DNA from: an uncultured Clostridium sp.
GTDB lineage: Bacteria; Cyanobacteriota; Vampirovibrionia; Gastranaerophilales; Gastranaerophilaceae
NCBI GenBank assembly: GCA_958449715.1
Contig: CAUDIU010000066.1
Span: forward strand, 1 to 9,466
DNA length: 9,466 nucleotides
Direction of reading: 5' to 3'
Below, in pieces: positions 5,826 through 9,466 of the stretch (positions are counted from its first letter, which is position 1; every line of letters begins with the position of its first letter). The position numbers and the translations under genes were made by a program. The notes beneath the pieces were generated by a model. The model ran no database searches, had not been told where the DNA came from, and saw nothing but the letters and a program-made list of their open reading frames with translations.

Positions 5826-7022
5826 TTAAATATTACCAAAAGAATAAATTATTGTTCGATTATATTTATCACCTTTTTTCAAAACAGGTTTTTCTTCAAA
5901 TGTATTTATTGCATCAGGGAAAAATTGTGGTTCCACACATAAAGCTGAATGTTTCTCATACCTTTTTCCATCTTTTCCAAGAGGTTGAGAATCTTTACCT
6001 AAATTATTAGCCGTATAGAACTGAAATCCAGGTAAATCAGTAGATACATTCATATTTATCCCTGATTTTTCAGACTTTACCCTAGCGACTTCAATTATTG
6101 TCTTTCCGTCATAATTATCTACAACAAAATTCTGATCATAACCGTTTTTATTCATTTCAGACAATTTTTTCGGAGTTCTGAAATCAAAATCAGTACCATC
6201 TACAGATTTTATTTCACCTGTCGGAATTGCAATTTCATTCACTGGAGTATATTTAGAAGAATTTGGCAAATGAATTATATGTTCCATTACAGAATTTTCA
6301 TAAGTATTTTCTGCACCATCAAGATTAAAATAAGAATGATTTGTTAAATTCAAAATAGTATCACTGTCTGATTGAGCCTCGTATTTTACAGACAAATTAT
6401 TGTTGTTATCAAACTTATATGTCACAGACATTTTTACATTTGCAGGATACCCGCCTTCCATATCCTTTTTATTATAAGTAAATTTGATACCGTCTTTTAA
6501 TACTTCTGCATTCCAGTTTTTAACATCTAACCCTTCTTTACCGCCATGAGAATGAGTTAGCCCGTTATCTTTATTGCAATCTAACTTATATTCTTTTTCA
6601 CCAAGTTTAAATGAACCTTTATTAATTTTATTTGCACAAGGTCCAATTGTGCCACCAGCATGCCCAATCGGAGATTTTTCGTAAGGCGTTACAGAATCAT
6701 ATCCTTGAGCAACATCTATTAATTTTCCACTTTTATCAGGCACTTTTATTGATGTAATAGTAGCACCAAAAGAAGATAAACTTACACTTGCACCATTTTT
6801 ATTTGTAATTGTATATAATTCAGCTTGCTTGCCTGTCTTTTCAATCTTACCAAAAGACTTTTTCTCTATTTTAATTCCGTCATATAATGAATTTGTCTGG
6901 ACTGTTTTTGTAAAAGTATCCTGTATCGGTTGATTTGCAAGAAAAGTTGAATTTACAATATTTTGCAAAACAGTTCGATTATTATTAACAAATAAAATAT
7001 GCGGATTAAAATCAATTGGCAT
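5826..7022 (-). CDS. galM: Aldose 1-epimerase (galactose mutarotase) homologue
   Basis: Aldose 1-epimerases interconvert the alpha and beta anomers of hexoses such as galactose, feeding the Leloir pathway. The family framework is clear in this 398-residue protein: ASVSLSSFGATITSIKVPD (78-96), THSHGG (156-161, substrate-binding His region), NLTNHSYFNL (225-234, with the catalytic acid His229), GYDQNF (294-299, with the binding Asp296) and CVEPQFFPDAIN (362-373, with the catalytic base Glu364). Two things are odd. The usual GRYANRI motif reads GPCANKI (127-133), replacing the substrate-contacting arginine by proline. There is also an N-terminal extension of about 50 residues (MPIDFNPHIL ...) with no signal peptide, absent from typical GalM of about 340-350 residues. 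Start support is good (AAAGGAG, 8 bases upstream). No other galactose genes are in the window. Confidence 0.9.
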   Translation of the reverse strand: MPIDFNPHILFVNNNRTVLQNIVNSTFLANQPIQDTFTKTVQTNSLYDGIKIEKKSFGKIEKTGKQAELYTITNKNGASVSLSSFGATITSIKVPDKSGKLIDVAQGYDSVTPYEKSPIGHAGGTIGPCANKINKGSFKLGEKEYKLDCNKDNGLTHSHGGKEGLDVKNWNAEVLKDGIKFTYNKKDMEGGYPANVKMSVTYKFDNNNNLSVKYEAQSDSDTILNLTNHSYFNLDGAENTYENSVMEHIIHLPNSSKYTPVNEIAIPTGEIKSVDGTDFDFRTPKKLSEMNKNGYDQNFVVDNYDGKTIIEVARVKSEKSGINMNVSTDLPGFQFYTANNLGKDSQPLGKDGKRYEKHSALCVEPQFFPDAINTFEEKPVLKKGDKYNRTIIYSFGNI

Positions 7023-7037
7023 TTACTACACTCCTTT

Positions 7038-7057
7038 ATGATTGAAAAATCATAGCA
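7038..7057 (-). promoter_or_regulatory. Candidate extended -10 of galM with overlapping inverted repeat
   Basis: On the minus strand, TGCTATGAT (7057-7049) is an extended -10 without a good -35. A perfect inverted repeat ATGATT-GAAA-AATCAT (7038-7053) overlaps it and reaches almost to the Shine-Dalgarno. It could be an operator or a leader hairpin; the evidence is only symmetry and position. Confidence 0.3.
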
Positions 7058-7126
7058 TAAATTTATAAAACAAAAAACAAAATAAAATTGCTATGTTTAG
7101 CAATAGTAACATAACTTTATTAAATA

Positions 7127-7155
7127 TTGCCGTAAAATCCTTTTACAGGTAAGAT
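7127..7155 (+). promoter_or_regulatory. Candidate promoter of the SLH-domain gene with inverted repeat in spacer
   Basis: TTGCCG (7127-7132) and TAAGAT (7150-7155) are separated by 17 bases, about 32 bases before the ATG. The spacer holds a perfect inverted repeat GTAAAA-TCC-TTTTAC (7132-7146), placed where a bound repressor would block RNA polymerase. A second hairpin, TTGCTA-TGTT-TAGCAA (7088-7103), lies further upstream in the divergent region. Confidence 0.45.
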
Positions 7156-7187
7156 GTTAATGGAATATTTATATAGGAGAGTAAAGT

Positions 7188-8333
7188 ATGAGAAATCTAT
7201 TTAGACTAGCGTTATCTGCACTGGTTACATTAGTTATAACCATACCAGCTTTCGCTTATCCTGATGTTACTTCTGACCATTGGGCTGCGAAACAAATCGA
7301 AGTCTTAACTGAAAAAGGTGTAATTGTAGGTTACCCTGACGGCACATTCAAACCTGATGACAATGTGTCAAGAGCAGAATTTGCATCAATGGCTATTAAA
7401 GCATTAGGGCAAGAACACACAAATGTTGCACAACCGGTTAAATTCACTGATATTGAACCTGGTTTTTGGGCATATGATTCAATTCAAAAAGCACTATATT
7501 TTGATTTAATTTCATGCCCGCCACAAGGTGAACCTTTCAGACCAGATGATACAGTGACTAGAGCCGAATCAATTTCTGTAGCGGTAAATGCTCTAACTAC
7601 AGAACAAATCAGTGATATGAAAGCTAAAGAAGTTCTTTCTAAAAAATTTGCTGATACAAACGAAGTTCCAGAATGGTTCTTAATTCCTGCAGGCAAAGCT
7701 GAAATTTTAAATATGTTAGTAACTATTCCATCTAAAGATAGAGCAAAAATTGAAGCAAACAGACCTGCAACAAGAGCAGAAGTTTCAGCAATTTTATATG
7801 AAATGATGGAACAAGCCCAGCTAAATCCAAATGCAAAACTTGCAGAAGCAATGAGAAAGAAAACCGGTGAAGGATATGTAGTAGAAAATGCATATGTACA
7901 AGGCAGTGTAGGAACTATTCCTGCAGGTGCAATTGTTCCTGTTAAATTAAGCAACTACATAAGTTCTCAATCATCTCAACCTGGCGAAATATATGTAGCT
8001 TTAGCTCCAGAAAACTACATTACAAAAGACAAATTTATCCTTATATATAAAGGATCAAACTTAAAAGGCCAATTACTAGATGTAAGAAGCGGAAAATGGT
8101 TTGTGAGAAACGGCGTTTTAGTTCTAGATAACTCATTAATTACAACAAACAATGACCAAACAACTGTATTTGCAGGAACAGGAGAAATCAAAAAAGACAG
8201 AAACTGGTTTATGAAAATAGTAAGAGCAACATTAAAAGGAGAAAAATTAAATGTCAATCCTGAAGATGTTGTCTACATAAAACTTCTCAAACCAATCAAA
8301 GTTGATTTAACAAACGGTTGGATTTTAGAATAA
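7188..8333 (+). CDS. SLH-domain envelope protein
   Basis: This 381-residue protein has a signal peptide (residues 1-23, cleavage after AFA) followed by three S-layer homology repeats. SLH1 (about 24-73) is canonical: YPDVTSDHWAAKQIEVL, GVIVGYPDGTFKPDD, SRAEFASM. SLH2 (about 86-136) has FTDIEPGFWAYDSIQ, FRPDDTVTRAE. SLH3 (about 154-207) is degenerate, with FADTNEVPEWFLIPAGKAE and NRPATRAEV. SLH repeats bind peptidoglycan-linked polymers; in Cyanobacteria they also anchor outer-membrane porins to the wall. Instead of a porin barrel, the C-terminal part (about 238-375) is a compact beta-rich domain, with IPAGAIVPVKLSNYISS and FILIYKGSNLKGQLLDV. It is reminiscent of the soluble beta domain of TrbI/VirB10-like proteins, so a periplasmic wall-bound linker role is inferred. 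AGGAGA before the ATG supports the start. It ends in a terminator shared with the prepilin gene. Confidence 0.9.
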   Translation: MRNLFRLALSALVTLVITIPAFAYPDVTSDHWAAKQIEVLTEKGVIVGYPDGTFKPDDNVSRAEFASMAIKALGQEHTNVAQPVKFTDIEPGFWAYDSIQKALYFDLISCPPQGEPFRPDDTVTRAESISVAVNALTTEQISDMKAKEVLSKKFADTNEVPEWFLIPAGKAEILNMLVTIPSKDRAKIEANRPATRAEVSAILYEMMEQAQLNPNAKLAEAMRKKTGEGYVVENAYVQGSVGTIPAGAIVPVKLSNYISSQSSQPGEIYVALAPENYITKDKFILIYKGSNLKGQLLDVRSGKWFVRNGVLVLDNSLITTNNDQTTVFAGTGEIKKDRNWFMKIVRATLKGEKLNVNPEDVVYIKLLKPIKVDLTNGWILE

Positions 8334-8334
8334 T

Positions 8335-8368
8335 AAAAAAAGTCCCGAAATTATTTCGGGACTTTTTT
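8335..8368. terminator. Bidirectional terminator between SLH and prepilin genes
   Basis: A perfect 9-bp stem GTCCCGAAA/TTTCGGGAC (8342-8350 with 8354-8362) with a TTA loop is flanked by seven A and six T, so it works in both directions. It starts right after the SLH stop codon, and its T run overlaps the first two bases of the prepilin stop codon at 8367-8369. Confidence 0.93.
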
Positions 8369-9142
8369 ATTCAACAGACTCTCCAATTGTGTATTTTTCA
8401 TAAATTAACTTATCTTTACCAGATAATATATTTTTTAAACTTTGAGCACCACCTGGATTATAATATATACCAGTCAAATCATTTTCTCTTATTTTTAGAG
8501 AATAAGCATCTCTGCCATACTGATTTGGCAATTTTAAGCCATTAACATCAATATATATATAACCACAGGCATCATCCCCTCCAGGTTTCATTATATCATT
8601 TCCATTTTCATCTTTTTTACAGTATCCGTTCTCATCTCTTTCACAAGAGTACCAGACATTATGACAAGATTTTTGCTGTCTTAAAGATAAAACAGTACCG
8701 TCAGTTAAAATAAGTTTTGGATAATTCAAAGATTCTCCTGCGTTACTACCATTTACAACCTGCTTTGTTGCATATTTATATTTTATATCATAATATTTAC
8801 TACATTCTTTAGATGCTTTGCTTTCACAAAGAATTGCACCAGTAAAATATTTTTGAAATCTTTTTGCTAAATCAACATTCGATTGTGTTACATCAAATAA
8901 AAAAGTATTATCTCCTAATACCCCACCATCAGCCTGAGCTTCAATCAAAGCATTTTGGACATTGGAATATACCTTTTTGGTTGCAACAATTAGAGTTTTA
9001 TCCTGATATCTTGCAACAATCGAAGGCATTGTAATTGCAACTACAACACCTATTATCCCTAAAGTTACAAGAACCTCTGCTAATGTAAACGCAAGAGTAG
9101 AGCTTAAATTACGCCCCCCCCCCGATTTTCAAATCTTTCCAT
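8367..9142 (-). CDS. Type IV prepilin (major/minor pilin-like), out of frame at a poly-G tract
   Basis: Read on the minus strand, the class III signal LSSTLA|FTLAEVLVTLGIIGVV identifies a type IV prepilin: prepilin peptidase cleaves before F+1, E5 is present, and the hydrophobic helix runs on to AITMPSIVARYQD. Alanine instead of the usual glycine sits at -1. The mature pilin would have 240 residues. Its globular part carries six cysteines, two DENG loops eight residues apart (possible metal binding), and the block GYIYIDVNGLKLPNQYGRDA typical of these pilins. The start is ATG at 9142, with AAAGGAG six bases upstream and a promoter at 9172-9200. From this ATG the frame reaches a run of ten G (9123-9114) and then stops after 12 codons (TAA at 9106-9104). 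The pilin frame itself is closed upstream by TGA at 9131-9129 and has no usable start before the cleavage site. Eleven or eight G would restore a leader of 18 or 17 residues. The gene is therefore phase-variable and OFF, or the tract was miscounted. Confidence 0.88.
9114..9123 (-). repeat. Homopolymeric G10 tract (C10 on + strand) in prepilin leader
   Basis: Ten consecutive C on the + strand, in a region otherwise very AT-rich, lie seven codons after the prepilin ATG and upstream of the peptidase cleavage site. G tracts of this length are prone to slipped-strand mispairing. With 10 G the start frame ends in GVI-stop; with 9 G it ends in GA-stop; with 8 or 11 G it joins the pilin frame. Confidence 0.95.
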
Positions 9143-9148
9143 AATCCG

Positions 9149-9155
9149 CTCCTTT
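9149..9155 (-). promoter_or_regulatory. Shine-Dalgarno that fixes the prepilin start
   Basis: AAAGGAG on the minus strand lies six bases before the ATG at 9142. Its quality shows that this ATG, out of frame with the pilin, is the intended start, rather than the internal ATG at 9029, which lies after the hydrophobic helix. Confidence 0.85.
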
Positions 9156-9171
9156 CTTATAATTATATATT

Positions 9172-9200
9172 ATTATAACAATATATGATATAAAAAACAA
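9172..9200 (-). promoter_or_regulatory. Candidate promoter of the prepilin gene
   Basis: On the minus strand, TTGTTT (9200-9195) is followed after exactly 17 bases by a perfect TATAAT (9177-9172). Transcription would start near 9165, about 23 bases before the ATG. Confidence 0.65.
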
Positions 9201-9203
9201 GCT

Positions 9204-9466
9204 TTAAACATCTTTTTTGATAAAACCTGTTTGAATAATATCCTTCCCAAATCTTTGTTCTAGTTTATCAAAACATTTTGATAGCTTTTCTTTGCGTTCA
9301 TCAACTACATTATCAGAAAACAAAGACATTTGAGCTTCATTATTAAAAACAAAAGTATCTAAAATAACACCTGTACTACGATAAAGAATATTTGGATTAT
9401 AAATTTTTTCTAATAACTCAAATACTATGTCTGATATTTCAAGTTCAAAATCAGTTGATACATTCA
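9204..9466 (-). CDS. Y-family DNA polymerase, C-terminus (UmuC/DinB-like; rest outside window)
   Basis: An 86-residue open frame runs in from the right edge and stops at TAA 9206-9204. It has the layout of the little-finger domain and tail of Y-family translesion polymerases: ELEISDIVFELLEKIY, then LYRSTGVILDTF (27-38), then QMSLF (45-49), which matches the QxxLF clamp-binding motif, then DERKEKLSKCFDKLEQRFGK (56-75) before the end IIQTGFIKKDV. This matches the usual '(Y)R..GV.l...f ... QxsLF ... k...l...iD.l..rfG' ending of the DinB/UmuC/ImpB-MucB group. The catalytic palm lies outside the window, so the choice between Pol IV and Pol V-like cannot be made. The prepilin promoter sits immediately after its stop codon; no hairpin terminator is seen between them. 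Confidence 0.85.
   Translation of the reverse strand, partial: NVSTDFELEISDIVFELLEKIYNPNILYRSTGVILDTFVFNNEAQMSLFSDNVVDERKEKLSKCFDKLEQRFGKDIIQTGFIKKDV

Noticed and set aside
7484..7954. A 156-codon open frame on the minus strand inside the SLH gene
   Set aside because: It is wholly antisense to a gene with clear SLH repeats, has no ribosome binding site of note and no recognisable protein features; it is a coding shadow.
8318..8545. A 75-codon + strand frame overlapping the SLH stop and the prepilin gene
   Set aside because: It runs through the strong terminator hairpin and antisense to the pilin, and its composition is that of random AT-rich translation.
8367..9029. Prepilin gene starting at the internal ATG 9029
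   Set aside because: That start would remove the cleavage site and most of the hydrophobic helix; the frame upstream encodes FTLAEVLVTLGIIG, and the real initiation signals are at 9142-9155.

Overview
The window looks like a chromosomal segment from an AT-rich relative of the non-photosynthetic Cyanobacteria, most like Candidatus Melainabacteria / Gastranaerophilales. This placement is inference from three things: very AT-rich coding sequence, an SLH-domain envelope protein of cyanobacterial style, and a prepilin with the N-terminus FTLAEVLVTLGIIG that is common in that group. There is no rRNA, CRISPR array or insertion sequence in the window, and nothing in it looks like phage.

Layout. Positions 2-1882 (+) hold the C-terminal half of the replicative polymerase DnaE, from the last catalytic aspartate through the OB fold. 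A small predicted lipoprotein follows (1938-2366, +), then tRNA-Gly(GCC) with a strong, probably bidirectional terminator. A secreted Kelch-like beta-propeller protein (2579-3907, -) comes next, followed by tRNA-Gly(CCC), a DMT_6/DUF486 membrane protein (4136-4477, -), and a tRNA-Thr(TGT), tRNA-Thr(GGT), tRNA-Tyr(GTA) cluster served by a near-consensus promoter at 4545-4573 and a hairpin terminator at 4873-4898. Three minus-strand genes follow: an unrecognised basic protein, a secreted protein with PD-(D/E)XK nuclease-like residues, and an aldose 1-epimerase (GalM) homologue. Divergent from galM is an SLH-domain envelope protein (7188-8333, +). It converges, through a shared terminator, on a type IV prepilin gene (8367-9142, -). 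The right edge holds the C-terminus of a Y-family DNA polymerase (9204-9466, -).

The most striking observation is in the prepilin gene. Its promoter, Shine-Dalgarno and ATG are all well formed, but the leader contains a run of ten G residues (ten C on the + strand, 9114-9123). In the length seen here, this run puts the start codon out of frame with the pilin. The tract lies upstream of the prepilin peptidase site, so changes in its length would switch the frame without altering the mature pilin. This is the expected design of a phase-variable (slipped-strand) pilin switch, caught here in the OFF state. The alternative is a homopolymer sequencing or assembly error.

Other points of interest: dnaE is continuous across the exact Y|C junction where many photosynthetic cyanobacteria carry the split DnaE intein; both polymerases end with QxxLF clamp-binding motifs; GalM lacks the usual GRYANRI arginine; and a nuclease-like fold appears to carry a secretion signal.
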